From JBKPFU01 sp046728975 (lineage in GTDB: Bacteria; Actinomycetota; Thermoleophilia; Gaiellales; Gaiellaceae), in NCBI GenBank assembly GCA_046728975.1, contig JBKPFU010000107.1, positions 1 through 24,581 of the forward strand: a DNA stretch of 24,581 nt, read 5' to 3'. The translations under genes were made by a program, and so were the position numbers. The notes under the pieces are model-generated. The model saw nothing but the letters and a program-made list of their open reading frames with translations. It did not search any database and had not been told where the DNA came from. This document shows positions 1-7,313 of this stretch, piece by piece (position 1 is the stretch's first letter; the number at the start of each line of letters is the position of its first letter).

Positions 1-362
1 CGTGGCCGCTGCCGCGGCTGCTTCCGAGGCTGCCGCGTGGCCGGAGGATCCGCCGACGTGGCGGCTGCGAGCACGGACTGCGAGCGGTCGATGCGGGTGC
101 GCGACGTCGGCGTCGCGCGGGCTCGGCGCGCCGGCGGCCGCAGCCTCTGCCGGGCGACGTTTCGCGGGCCGACGCGCACCCGCTCGAGCGTCGGTGGCTG
201 GAGCCGCGGCTGTAGCCAATCCGCCAACGGCTCGGAGGTCGAGCCGACCGGGAAGACCGTCTCCAGATGCGGCTCCTCGAGGGCGGCGCGCCAGAGATAC
301 CCCGACGCCACGCCCGCAGCAACGAGCGCGACGACGCGAAAGACGTCCCACCGCAGCACCAC
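1..362 (-). CDS. Membrane-anchored Pro/Arg-rich protein, N-terminal part (partial)
   Basis: This reading frame has no stop from a GTG at 362 to the left edge, so the 3' end of the gene is missing. The predicted start VVLRWDVFRVVALVAAGVAS is a single hydrophobic segment (about residues 4-22), followed by YLWRAALEEPHLETVFPVG and then a long tail rich in Arg, Pro and Ala. Codon third positions are strongly G/C, as in the neighbouring genes, which supports real coding. The second GTG at 359 is an alternative start, and no good Shine-Dalgarno is visible. It lies 51 nt downstream of the diguanylate cyclase on the same strand and may be co-transcribed with it. I do not recognise a family. A single-pass protein with a disordered basic tail is all that can be said. 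Confidence 0.55.
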   Translation of the reverse strand, partial: MVLRWDVFRVVALVAAGVASGYLWRAALEEPHLETVFPVGSTSEPLADWLQPRLQPPTLERVRVGPRNVARQRLRPPARRARATPTSRTRIDRSQSVLAAATSADPPATRQPRKQPRQRP

Positions 363-413
363 GACCGGAGTATCCCGAGGGCATCTGACGGAGCCGGCAC
401 GCGCTCCGCCGCC

Positions 414-1424
414 CTACGGCTGGCGGATGCTTTCTGCGACCGCGACCCGGTTCTTGCCCGCTTCCTTCGCGCGGTAGAGCGCGGCGTCCGCGCCACGAAG
501 GAGGTCGTCTCCTGACTGATCGGGCTCGAGCTTCGCGACCCCGAAGCTCGCCGTGACGGAGACGCCCTCGCCGTCGACCACGGTCAGAGGCGCGGCACTG
601 AGCGAGCGACGGATTCGGTCGGCCACGCTCACGGCGCCGGCGACGTCCGTCTCCGGCAGCAGGACCGCGAACTCCTCGCCGCCGAGGCGGCCGAGCACGT
701 CGATGTCCCGGAGGTGCCCGCGCGCCAGGTCGGCGAACGTCTTCAAGACCTGGTCGCCGACGGGGTGGCCGAAGCGGTCGTTCACGAGCTTGAAGTCGTC
801 CAGGTCGGCGAGCACGGCGGCGAGCGGTGTGTCGAGCGTCGTCGCGCGGGTGACCTCCGCGTTCAGGGCCTCCATGAAGCGGCGTCGGTTGACGAGGCCC
901 GTCAACTCGTCGGTGATCGCCTGGCGCTGGATGATGTGGTGCAGGCGGGCGTTCTCAAGGGCGATTGCGGCCTGCGAGGCGAGCCAGTCGGCGAGCTTGA
1001 GCGTGTCGGCGTCGAAGCCGGACGGCGGCGCGTACAGCTCCAGCGTGGTCGTCTCGCCGGGAACGGCTGCGCCGAGCGCGAACGTCGACGCGGGCGCGCC
1101 GCTGTTGACGTCGCCGATCCAGGCCGCCTCTTCGCCCTCTTGCAGCAGCCGCCCGCCACGGGCCCCCGTCGCCTCGGTGAGGACTTCGAGGATGACCGGA
1201 AGCAGCGCCTGCGGATCGTGCGTCGCGGCGAGCGCGTTTCCGACGAGCGCGAGCGCCTCGCGGGGATCGCGTTTGCCTCCTACATGCGGACGTCGCCGGT
1301 CTCGCCGGGCCGGCGCCGCCGGCCGCTTCTGCCTCGCGGTCGAGCGGAGCGTCCAGACGAGGAGCGCGATCGTCAACAACGTCGCAAGCGACGCCAGAAC
1401 GACCAATGTGGAACGGTCGCTCAC
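414..1424 (-). CDS. Membrane-anchored GAF-GGDEF diguanylate cyclase
   Basis: Predicted to condense two GTP into the second messenger cyclic di-GMP at the inner face of the membrane. From the chosen GTG (336 aa) the order is: one transmembrane helix (about residues 6-25), a basic linker, a GAF-like sensor region (about 55-155), a signalling helix (about 150-172) and a GGDEF domain (about 172-330). The active-site loop is G248-G-E-E-F252. An RxxD inhibitory site, R239-D-I-D242, lies exactly five residues before it, so product inhibition is expected. The open frame runs further upstream, but that extension is low-complexity sequence antisense to the HD-GYP gene. The GTG at 1424 has GGAAG at 1430-1434 and puts the membrane helix at the N-terminus. 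It is divergent from an HD-GYP phosphodiesterase gene. Confidence 0.9.
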   Translation of the reverse strand: MSDRSTLVVLASLATLLTIALLVWTLRSTARQKRPAAPARRDRRRPHVGGKRDPREALALVGNALAATHDPQALLPVILEVLTEATGARGGRLLQEGEEAAWIGDVNSGAPASTFALGAAVPGETTTLELYAPPSGFDADTLKLADWLASQAAIALENARLHHIIQRQAITDELTGLVNRRRFMEALNAEVTRATTLDTPLAAVLADLDDFKLVNDRFGHPVGDQVLKTFADLARGHLRDIDVLGRLGGEEFAVLLPETDVAGAVSVADRIRRSLSAAPLTVVDGEGVSVTASFGVAKLEPDQSGDDLLRGADAALYRAKEAGKNRVAVAESIRQP

Positions 1425-1466
1425 CCCGTCTTCCGCAGCGAGCCGGCTGTCCTCCGCAGGGAGCCG

Positions 1467-1472
1467 AGTGTA
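1467..1472 (-). promoter_or_regulatory. Candidate -10 box for the diguanylate cyclase
   Basis: TACACT on the minus strand, in the intergenic region between the divergent cyclase and phosphodiesterase genes. It would give a 5' leader of roughly 35 nt carrying the GGAAG ribosome site. No convincing -35 was identified, so this is tentative. Confidence 0.35.
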
Positions 1473-1530
1473 TCGGCGGGCGTGGCCGACCTCTGCGCAG
1501 GAATCGGCCCGCGGCGGTCGAAACGCTCGG

Positions 1531-2202
1531 ATGCGCGTGGACGGCGGGAGACACTGCGGCGACGGGCACGCCCCGACGGCTAACGGCGTGTCGCTTGCGG
1601 CGCTAGCACGCAGTCTCGAGCGGACCGATCCAGGGGCGATCGCCCACGGACGCGCGGTGGCCGCTCTGGCCGTCGAGATGGGGAGGCAGCTCGAGCTGGA
1701 CGAGATCACCCTGGCCGCGATCGAGGTGGGGGCCACGCTGCATGACGTCGGCAAGCTGCTGCTCTCGCCGACGCTGCTCTGCAAGGGCGGGCCGCTGACG
1801 GAGACCGAATGGGAGCTCATGCGCACGCATCCGAGCGAGGGCGAGCGGCTCCTCGCGCACGTGATCGGCTCCGACGACGCGCTCGCGATCGTCCGCTCGC
1901 ACCACGAGCGCTGGGACGGGGAGGGCTACCCGAGCGGGCTCGTGGGCGCCGAGATTCCGCTCTCCGCGCGGATCGTGGCGCCCGCCGATGCCTTCCACGC
2001 GATGACGCACGAGAGGCCGTACCGCCCGGCGATGTCGCACTCGGCGGCGCTGCTCGAGCTGATCCGAAACGCCGGCTCGCAGTTCGATGCGGAGTGCATC
2101 GAGACGCTACTGCGGATTGCGCAGGGGTTGGGCTCGAACGGGTCTACGCGAACGGCCGAATCGCGCCGACGTAACGGCTCGCGTACTGCGACAGTGGAGT
2201 GA
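1531..2202 (+). CDS. HD-GYP domain phosphodiesterase (c-di-GMP type)
   Basis: A compact 223-residue protein that is almost entirely an HD-GYP domain, the metal-dependent class that hydrolyses cyclic di-GMP. Visible motifs, numbered from the ATG at 1531, are H39, the H71-D72 pair in HDVGK, H100 in RTHP, H124-H125 in HHERWDGEGYP (the HHExxDGxGYP signature) and D153 in the PADAFHAM segment. There is no sensor domain or membrane segment, so it is probably cytosolic. The start is uncertain: the ATG at 1531 and an in-frame GTG at 1588 both lack a good ribosome site, and the domain is intact from either. The open frame extends upstream only as the antisense of the cyclase. It ends by overlapping the convergent NlpC/P60 gene by 59 bp. 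Confidence 0.87.
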   Translation: MRVDGGRHCGDGHAPTANGVSLAALARSLERTDPGAIAHGRAVAALAVEMGRQLELDEITLAAIEVGATLHDVGKLLLSPTLLCKGGPLTETEWELMRTHPSEGERLLAHVIGSDDALAIVRSHHERWDGEGYPSGLVGAEIPLSARIVAPADAFHAMTHERPYRPAMSHSAALLELIRNAGSQFDAECIETLLRIAQGLGSNGSTRTAESRRRNGSRTATVE

Positions 2203-3163
2203 TCTTCACCACGTCGCCCGAGTGCGGGGCGTGGATGAAGAGCCCGCCGCCGACGTACATGCCGACGTGGCCGGGGCCCGAGAAGCTGGCGTCGAAGAAG
2301 ACGAGGTCGCCGGGGGCCAGCTGGGCAGGCGGAACGGGCGCGCCCTCGTGGAACTGCGTGCCGGTGTAGTGCGTGAGGCTGATCCCGAGCTGCCCGTACA
2401 CGTACATCACGAGGCCGGAGCAGTCGAAGCCGGTATCGGGCCGCGCGCCGCCCCAGCGGTAGGGGATGCCGAGGAACTGGGCCGCGATCTGCACCGCCCG
2501 CCCGCCGACGCCGTTGTCGGCTAGCGGCGGCAGGCTGACGAGGGGCGTGCCGGCCATCGGCTCCGAGACCTTCCAGAGCGCGGGAGCGCTCGGGCTGTCG
2601 GCGAAGCCGAGCATCGCCCAGGGCTGTTGCGCGGCTGAGGTGACGGCGGCCGCCGCCGCGAGGTGCGCCGTTTTACGGTGGCCGCGCTGGCGCAGTCCCA
2701 CGAGCACCTGCGCGCCGCGCTTGAACCCGGGGTAGCCGGCCGGCACGACGAGGCGCAGCGCGACGAAGCCGGTCTGCTTGCCGATCACGGCCGTCTGGCG
2801 CGCGACGACGTAGCTCGAGCTGTCGATCGAGAAGATCGAGTTCTGCTTCGCCTCGGCCGCGAGGCCGCCGACGATCAACCCGTCGACGGCGGTGTGGCTC
2901 GGCGTCAGCACGATGCGGTCGGCCAGCGCGCGGCCGTTCAGCAGCGAGACCTGCTTCAAGACGACGCTTTGATCCGTGGTCCTGATCGACCCGACCGCGA
3001 TCAACGAGCCGTTGCCGGGGTAGGCAAAGGACTCCTTCTGCGCCGTCGCGAGCAGCGCGCCGTCGGCCGTCCTGACCTGCGCCGCGCCGAAGATATCCGC
3101 GGCCGCGGGCGGGGCCGATCCGAGCGCGACGACTGCCACGACCAGCAGAAAGACGCGGCGCAT
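2144..3163 (-). CDS. Secreted NlpC/P60 peptidoglycan endopeptidase
   Basis: Predicted exported cell-wall hydrolase that cleaves stem-peptide bonds near D-Glu-gamma-diamino acid. The 339-residue product begins with a signal peptide (MRRVFLLVVAVVALG, cleavage likely near APPAAA-DIF, about residues 16-23). A region of about 200 residues with no domain I can name follows, then a C-terminal NlpC/P60 domain (about 222-339) with catalytic C248 in the DCSG motif, H299 in GHVGMYVG and H311 in FIHAPHSG. The catalytic set is complete. The frame could begin one codon earlier at a TTG, but the ATG at 3163 lies 6 nt after a TAGATT box and fits a leaderless start. The last 59 bp overlap the convergent HD-GYP gene. 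Confidence 0.9.
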   Translation of the reverse strand: MRRVFLLVVAVVALGSAPPAAADIFGAAQVRTADGALLATAQKESFAYPGNGSLIAVGSIRTTDQSVVLKQVSLLNGRALADRIVLTPSHTAVDGLIVGGLAAEAKQNSIFSIDSSSYVVARQTAVIGKQTGFVALRLVVPAGYPGFKRGAQVLVGLRQRGHRKTAHLAAAAAVTSAAQQPWAMLGFADSPSAPALWKVSEPMAGTPLVSLPPLADNGVGGRAVQIAAQFLGIPYRWGGARPDTGFDCSGLVMYVYGQLGISLTHYTGTQFHEGAPVPPAQLAPGDLVFFDASFSGPGHVGMYVGGGLFIHAPHSGDVVKITPLSQYASRYVGAIRPFA

Positions 3164-3169
3164 CAACCG

Positions 3170-3175
3170 AATCTA
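3170..3175 (-). promoter_or_regulatory. Leaderless-type -10 box (NlpC/P60 gene)
   Basis: TAGATT on the minus strand, separated by 6 nt (CGGTTG) from the ATG at 3163. The spacing would place the transcription start at or next to the start codon, and no Shine-Dalgarno is present. Confidence 0.5.
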
Positions 3176-3218
3176 AGCATCACTCGAAAGAGGGATGCCA
3201 GGATCGTGAACGTGCGAG

Positions 3219-3473
3219 ATGATGATCGCCGCCGTGCCGCCCGCGGAACCACTGAGTCCCGAACTCGTCCTGGTGTCTCCCCCCGAGGTTGCGCAGGCGG
3301 CCCGCCAGTTGCTGCCGGAGCCGGGGTACTTCGTCGGGACGGGGACTGCGGCACCCCGTGTCGAGTCGAGGCTTCGGCAGCTCTTTGCCCTCGGGGCGGT
3401 CTATGCGGTGTGCCTGCTGGTCACGGTGCCGCCGCTCGCCTTCGTCGCGTTCGAGTCACCGTCGGTTCGCTGA
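3219..3473 (+). CDS. Small single-pass membrane protein, unknown function
   Basis: An 84-residue product with a Pro/Glu-rich N-terminal half and one hydrophobic segment near the C-terminus (LFALGAVYAVCLLVTVPPLA, about residues 55-74), so probably a single-pass or tail-anchored membrane protein. The two adjacent ATG codons at 3219 and 3222 are equally possible starts, and the ribosome site is weak. It is divergent from the NlpC/P60 gene (55-nt gap) and ends 3 nt before the stop of the convergent small coiled-coil gene. This snug fit between two confident genes supports it. No family is recognised. Confidence 0.55.
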   Translation: MMIAAVPPAEPLSPELVLVSPPEVAQAARQLLPEPGYFVGTGTAAPRVESRLRQLFALGAVYAVCLLVTVPPLAFVAFESPSVR

Positions 3474-3476
3474 GCT

Positions 3477-3707
3477 TCAGTCTTTGACGTCGGGATCGAG
3501 CTCGCGCGCCTGCTGCTCGCGCTCCTGGGCCTGCTGCTCGCGCTCGCGGGCCTGCTGCGACAGCCGCTGAGCCTCCTCGCGTAGCTGCCCGGCCTCGCTC
3601 CGGCGCTTGTCGAGCCGCTTGGCCTGCGCCCGGCGCCCTATGTACACGACGATTGCGAGCAGCACGACCGCCGCGATGACGATCACGATGATCGCGGTGG
3701 TGCTCAT
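3477..3707 (-). CDS. Small membrane protein with basic linker and coiled-coil tail
   Basis: A 76-residue product. Residues 5-22 form one hydrophobic helix (AIIVIVIAAVVLLAIVVY), followed by a basic stretch (GRRAQAKRLDKRR) and a Glu/Gln/Arg-rich coiled-coil segment containing a repeated REREQQAQ-type heptad pattern. The topology is most likely N-terminal anchor with a cytoplasmic helical tail. Its ATG is one base after the TGA of the upstream lipoprotein hydrolase gene, so it is very probably the last gene of that operon and translationally coupled. The function is unknown. Its form resembles small scaffold proteins, but nothing in the sequence names a partner. Confidence 0.75.
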   Translation of the reverse strand: MSTTAIIVIVIAAVVLLAIVVYIGRRAQAKRLDKRRSEAGQLREEAQRLSQQAREREQQAQEREQQARELDPDVKD

Positions 3708-3708
3708 G

Positions 3709-4395
3709 TCAATCGGTCTTGCCCAGATGCGATCGCAGCCAATCCAGAAGCGCCTCGCGCACGTCCTTCTCGTCCAGCATGGCGACGCCGTGCCTGGTGC
3801 CGGGGATCACGAGGAGCTTCTTGTCGCGTGCGGGCGCCTCCTTGTACATCGTTCGGGCATCGGTGCCGGCGCCGTACTGATCGCGCTCCGCGGCGACGAA
3901 GAAGACGGGTCGGCGCAGCCTCGGAACCGCCTGGTTGACGCCGTGGATGAAGGTCTCGCCCGAGAGCGACACGAGTGTGTCGACGTCGGTCCCGGGGCGA
4001 GAGCCGGCGACGATGGTCGCGCCGCCGCCGAGCGAGGCGCCGATGATCGCGACGTGCTTCGCGCCCCGGCGGCGTAGCTCGGCGACGGCAGGCGCGATGT
4101 GGGCGTCGGCGCGGCCGTAGCGATAGTCGTAGAGCAGGACACGAAAGCCGTCGTCCTCGAGGGCCTCCGCGAACGAGACCCAATCGCAGAGCGAGTTGCC
4201 GCTCTCGTTCGAGAGGACAACGCCGGCGTCGCCGTCGCCGAGCATCAGCGCCCGGACGGGACCGTCGCCGGGGACGCGGAAGCTGACGAGCTCGCCCTTG
4301 GCGCAGCCGTCGAGCGACCCCTCGCGTGCCGATTTCTTCTCGCCGCCGCAGGCCGTGAGCGCCGCGACCGCGAGGAGCAGGAGCGCTTTCTTCAC
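3709..4395 (-). CDS. Lipoprotein alpha/beta hydrolase (dienelactone-hydrolase-like)
   Basis: A 228-residue serine hydrolase anchored outside the cytoplasmic membrane by a lipid. The signal peptide ends in a lipobox, L13-T-A-C16, followed by GGEKKS. The fold markers are the nucleophile elbow G-A-S121-L-G-G, an acidic residue after the sixth strand (D172 in AERDQ) and H202 in GTRHG, giving a complete triad in the usual order. The substrate cannot be deduced; the family includes esterases, lipases and dienelactone hydrolases. The start is a GTG whose first base lies inside the end of the M28 peptidase gene (GTGA overlap), so translation is likely coupled. The operon order is peptidase, hydrolase, small coiled-coil membrane protein. 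Confidence 0.82.
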   Translation of the reverse strand: MKKALLLLAVAALTACGGEKKSAREGSLDGCAKGELVSFRVPGDGPVRALMLGDGDAGVVLSNESGNSLCDWVSFAEALEDDGFRVLLYDYRYGRADAHIAPAVAELRRRGAKHVAIIGASLGGGATIVAGSRPGTDVDTLVSLSGETFIHGVNQAVPRLRRPVFFVAAERDQYGAGTDARTMYKEAPARDKKLLVIPGTRHGVAMLDEKDVREALLDWLRSHLGKTD

Positions 4396-5507
4396 CCGCG
4401 CGGAACCGGCCGCTCGAGCTGGCTCTCCACGAGCCGCGTCGCCAGCTCGACGGCGTCGTCCATCTTCTCCTCGTCGACGAGGTCCAGGCTCTCGCTCGGC
4501 ATGTGGTACTCGGGATAGGGAAAGTGCAGCACGCTCGCCGCCGGGATCTTCTCCTGCGCGAAGTAGTAGTGGTCGGTGCCCGTGGAGGGGGCCGTCAGCT
4601 TGACGTCGTAGCGATCGGTCAGGCCGAGCGCGGAGGCCTGCTCGAGCGCGCGCCCGCGGAGCTCGTCCGGCCCCACCATCACCTCGAGGCTCGACCCGTG
4701 CGCGATGCAGTCGAGGTTGACCACGCCGACGATGCGGTCGAGCTCGCCCCGCAGCTTCGCCTCGTCGACGTAGTAGCGAGACCCGAGCAGCCCGTACTCC
4801 TCGGCGCCGAAGGCGCAGAAGATCAACGTCCGCGCGTGCCGGCGGCCGACGAGGCGCTCGGCGATCCGCCGCACGCCCTCGACGCCTGTCGCATTGTCGA
4901 TCGTGCCGTTACCCCTCCAGACGGAATCGAAATGCGCCGAGACGACAACGGCCTCGTTCGACTCTCCCTCGAGCTCCGCGATCACATTGCAGTCGGTGAG
5001 GCCGGGCAGCAGGCGGCCGCCCGCCTTCAGCCGCGCGCGGGCGCCGTTCATGCCGCGCAGGCGCTCGGCGTCGCCCTTCGAGATCAGCGCCGAGGGGCCG
5101 GTCAGGGTCGCCGCGTAGCCGGCGGGAAACGGGCACGCGCCGCCGCCTTCGATCGGGACGGCGTAGAGGCGCGCGAGCTCGGCGCCGTCGCCGCCTTCGA
5201 TCGCGAACGTCGGCATCTCGAAAACGTCCGGGAGCGCGGGGTAGTCGCCGAGGTAGCGGACGCGGCCCTCCGCGCCGCCGTCCGCCGTTGGCGGCGAATA
5301 GACGCAGGGCCCGGCGTCCCAGCGCTCCCCGTCGACCTCGAGCTCGGGCTCGTCTGGGTCGTAGCCGACCAGATGAAACTTCTGCAAGTGGGGCTCCAGG
5401 CCGAGCTCGCGAAACGCGGCGGCGATCGCCTCGGCTGCGCGGCGCGCCTCCGGCGAGCCCGCCAGGCGAACGCCGATCTCGATGCCGAGCGTCCGTAAAA
5501 GATTCAC
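4392..5507 (-). CDS. M28 family zinc metallopeptidase (aminopeptidase-like)
   Basis: A 371-residue di-zinc exopeptidase of the M28 type. The metal and catalytic residues are all present: H192 and D194 in SAHFDSV, D204 in GTIDNATGV, the E236-E237 pair in FGAEEYGLLGS, D266 in VVNLDC and H335 in PEYHMPSES. A PA-like insert occupies about residues 60-165. There is no signal peptide from the chosen GTG, so the enzyme is probably cytosolic, unlike its lipoprotein neighbour. The open frame runs further upstream but would cross the divergent transporter promoter. The GTG at 5507 sits 7 nt after a TAGACT box and is preferred. It is the first gene of a three-gene operon and is divergent from the ABC importer, which hints at a role in using imported peptides. 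Confidence 0.87.
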   Translation of the reverse strand: MNLLRTLGIEIGVRLAGSPEARRAAEAIAAAFRELGLEPHLQKFHLVGYDPDEPELEVDGERWDAGPCVYSPPTADGGAEGRVRYLGDYPALPDVFEMPTFAIEGGDGAELARLYAVPIEGGGACPFPAGYAATLTGPSALISKGDAERLRGMNGARARLKAGGRLLPGLTDCNVIAELEGESNEAVVVSAHFDSVWRGNGTIDNATGVEGVRRIAERLVGRRHARTLIFCAFGAEEYGLLGSRYYVDEAKLRGELDRIVGVVNLDCIAHGSSLEVMVGPDELRGRALEQASALGLTDRYDVKLTAPSTGTDHYYFAQEKIPAASVLHFPYPEYHMPSESLDLVDEEKMDDAVELATRLVESQLERPVPRG

Positions 5508-5514
5508 GCGCGCG

Positions 5515-5520
5515 AGTCTA
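5515..5520 (-). promoter_or_regulatory. Leaderless-type -10 box (M28 peptidase operon)
   Basis: TAGACT on the minus strand, 7 nt before the GTG at 5507, with no Shine-Dalgarno between them. Confidence 0.5.
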
Positions 5521-5532
5521 GAGCTAACATCG

Positions 5533-5547
5533 CGCTCCCAAGGAGCG
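5533..5547. promoter_or_regulatory. Inverted repeat in the divergent peptidase/transporter promoter region
   Basis: CGCTCC-CAA-GGAGCG, a perfect 6-bp dyad with a 3-nt centre. It lies in the 82-bp gap between the divergent M28 peptidase operon and the ABC importer, just downstream of a plus-strand TAACAT (5525-5530), the position expected for a repressor operator overlapping a transcription start. It could also form a small hairpin in the transporter leader RNA. Its regulator is unknown. Confidence 0.4.
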
Positions 5548-5577
5548 TCAGTAAAGACGCATATATCAAGAGCCTGC

Positions 5578-5583
5578 GGGAGG
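5578..5583 (+). promoter_or_regulatory. Ribosome binding site deciding the binding-protein start
   Basis: GGGAGG, 6 nt before the ATG at 5590. It selects this start over upstream in-frame codons and places the lipobox correctly. Confidence 0.75.
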
Positions 5584-5589
5584 TCCGGA

Positions 5590-7293
5590 ATGCGCGATCG
5601 GTGGAAGCTCCTCGTCTCGATAAGCCTTGCTGTGCTCGTTGCAACCGCGGTTGTCGGTTGCGGCGGTGGCGGCGGAGGAGGCAACAAGAGCGAAAAAGGC
5701 ACGGAGGCAGGCGGCAAGGGGGGAACGCTCCTGACCCTTGCGAACGCGGCGCCATCTGGCTCTCCCGATCCGCAGATCAACTACACGCTGCAGGAGTGGC
5801 AGCTCCTGGTCCTGAGCCACGACGGGCTCGTCGGCTTCAAGCGAGCGTCGGGGACGGAAGGGACGAAGAAGGTGCCGGATCTCGCCGAGGCGATTCCCGA
5901 CCCGCAGAACGGCGGCAAGACCTACACGTTCACGCTCCGCAAGGGAATCAAGTTCTCGAACGGCAAGGAGCTGAAGGCGAGCGACGTCAAATACACGTTC
6001 GAGCGCCTGTTCAAGATCAAGCAGAGCCCGAACGCGAGCACCTGGTACAACGTGATCGTCGGCGCCGACAAGTGCCTGAAGACGCCGAACACGTGTGATC
6101 TCTCGCAGGGCATCGTCGTCGACGACGCCAAGGGGACGGTCACGTTCCACCTGACCCAGGGCGACCCGGAGTTCCTGGACAAGCTCGCGGTTCCGTTCGC
6201 GTTCATCCTGCCGACTGGGACGCCAAACAAGGAAGTGAACATCCCGCCGGCGGGGACGGGGTCGTACAAGTTCGTCGAGTACGCGCCGCGCAAGCAGATC
6301 CGGCTCGTCCGCAACACGAACTTCAAGGAATGGTCGAAGGACGCCCAGCCGGAGGGGAAGCCGGACGAGATCGTCCAGAAGTTCGGCGTCTCGGTCGAGG
6401 GCGAGGTCACCCAGGTCGAGAACAACCAGGCCGACTGGGTGTTCGACAACCCGCCGGCCGACCGGCTGCCCGAGCTCTCCTCGTCGAAGTACGCCGACCG
6501 CGTCCACGTCAACCCGCTGACGGCGGTCTGGTACTTCGCGTTCAACGTCCGCCAGCCGCCCTTCAACAACCTGAAGGCCCGCCAGGGGGTCAACTTCGCC
6601 ACCGACCACAACGCGCTCGTGCGGATCTACGGCGGCCCGAAGCTTGCGTCACCGACGTGCCAGATCCTGCCGCCGAACTTCCCGGGCTACAAGCCGTACT
6701 GCCCGTACACGAAGAACCCCGGCGAGAAGTGGTCCGCGCCCGACATGGCGAAGGCGCGACAGCTCATCCAGCAGTCGGGCACGGCCGGCGCGAAGGTCAA
6801 CGTCACGACCGACACGACCGACGTGAACAAGTCGCTCGCGCTCTACTTCGTCAGCCTGCTGAACCAGCTCGGCTACAAGGCGAAGCTGCAGGCGCTCTCG
6901 CCGGACATCCAGTATCCGTACTGCCAGAACTCGAACAACAAGATCCAGTTCTGCATCTCGAGCTGGTACCAGGACTACCCGGCGGCCTCCGACTTCATCA
7001 ACATCCTGCTCGGCTGCAAGTCCTACAACCCGGGCTCCGACGCGAGCCCGAACATCGCCGAGTTCTGCCAGAAGCCGATCGAGGACAAGATCCAGAAGGC
7101 CCTGAAGACCGGCATCACGGATCCCGATGCGGCCAACGACCAGTGGGCTCAGATCGACAAGGAGATCGTCGACCAGGCGCCTTGGGTGCCGATGTTCAAC
7201 CCGAAGTACATCGATTTCCTGTCGGAGCGGGTGAAGGGCTACACGTTCAGCCCGCAGTGGTACTTCCTGCTCGGGCAGGCATCGGTGAAGTAG
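5590..7293 (+). CDS. ABC transporter substrate-binding lipoprotein, family 5 (peptide type)
   Basis: A 567-residue extracytoplasmic binding protein of the SBP_bac_5 (DppA/OppA/NikA) class, expected to deliver peptides or a similar solute to the two permeases encoded next. The N-terminus is a lipoprotein signal ending V21-V-G-C24, followed by a poly-Gly linker and a Lys/Glu/Gly-rich stretch. The mature part shows family-5 features such as KTYTFTLRKGIKFSNGKEL, DVKYTFERL and, near the end, APWVPMFNPKYI. Several Cys residues occur in the mature domain, possibly forming disulfides. The length is typical of the family. The ligand cannot be read from sequence. The first permease gene starts 20 nt downstream. 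Confidence 0.92.
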   Translation: MRDRWKLLVSISLAVLVATAVVGCGGGGGGGNKSEKGTEAGGKGGTLLTLANAAPSGSPDPQINYTLQEWQLLVLSHDGLVGFKRASGTEGTKKVPDLAEAIPDPQNGGKTYTFTLRKGIKFSNGKELKASDVKYTFERLFKIKQSPNASTWYNVIVGADKCLKTPNTCDLSQGIVVDDAKGTVTFHLTQGDPEFLDKLAVPFAFILPTGTPNKEVNIPPAGTGSYKFVEYAPRKQIRLVRNTNFKEWSKDAQPEGKPDEIVQKFGVSVEGEVTQVENNQADWVFDNPPADRLPELSSSKYADRVHVNPLTAVWYFAFNVRQPPFNNLKARQGVNFATDHNALVRIYGGPKLASPTCQILPPNFPGYKPYCPYTKNPGEKWSAPDMAKARQLIQQSGTAGAKVNVTTDTTDVNKSLALYFVSLLNQLGYKAKLQALSPDIQYPYCQNSNNKIQFCISSWYQDYPAASDFINILLGCKSYNPGSDASPNIAEFCQKPIEDKIQKALKTGITDPDAANDQWAQIDKEIVDQAPWVPMFNPKYIDFLSERVKGYTFSPQWYFLLGQASVK

Positions 7294-7313
7294 GTACAGG
7301 GTAAGACGGCGCC

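Noticed and set aside
1427..1826. N-terminal extension of the diguanylate cyclase to 470 residues
   Set aside because: The extension is antisense to the HD-GYP coding region and would bury the membrane anchor. The GTG at 1424 has a ribosome site.
5508..5780. N-terminal extension of the M28 peptidase to 462 residues
   Set aside because: It would read through the divergent promoter and the binding-protein signal peptide, and its sequence is low-complexity Pro/Arg.
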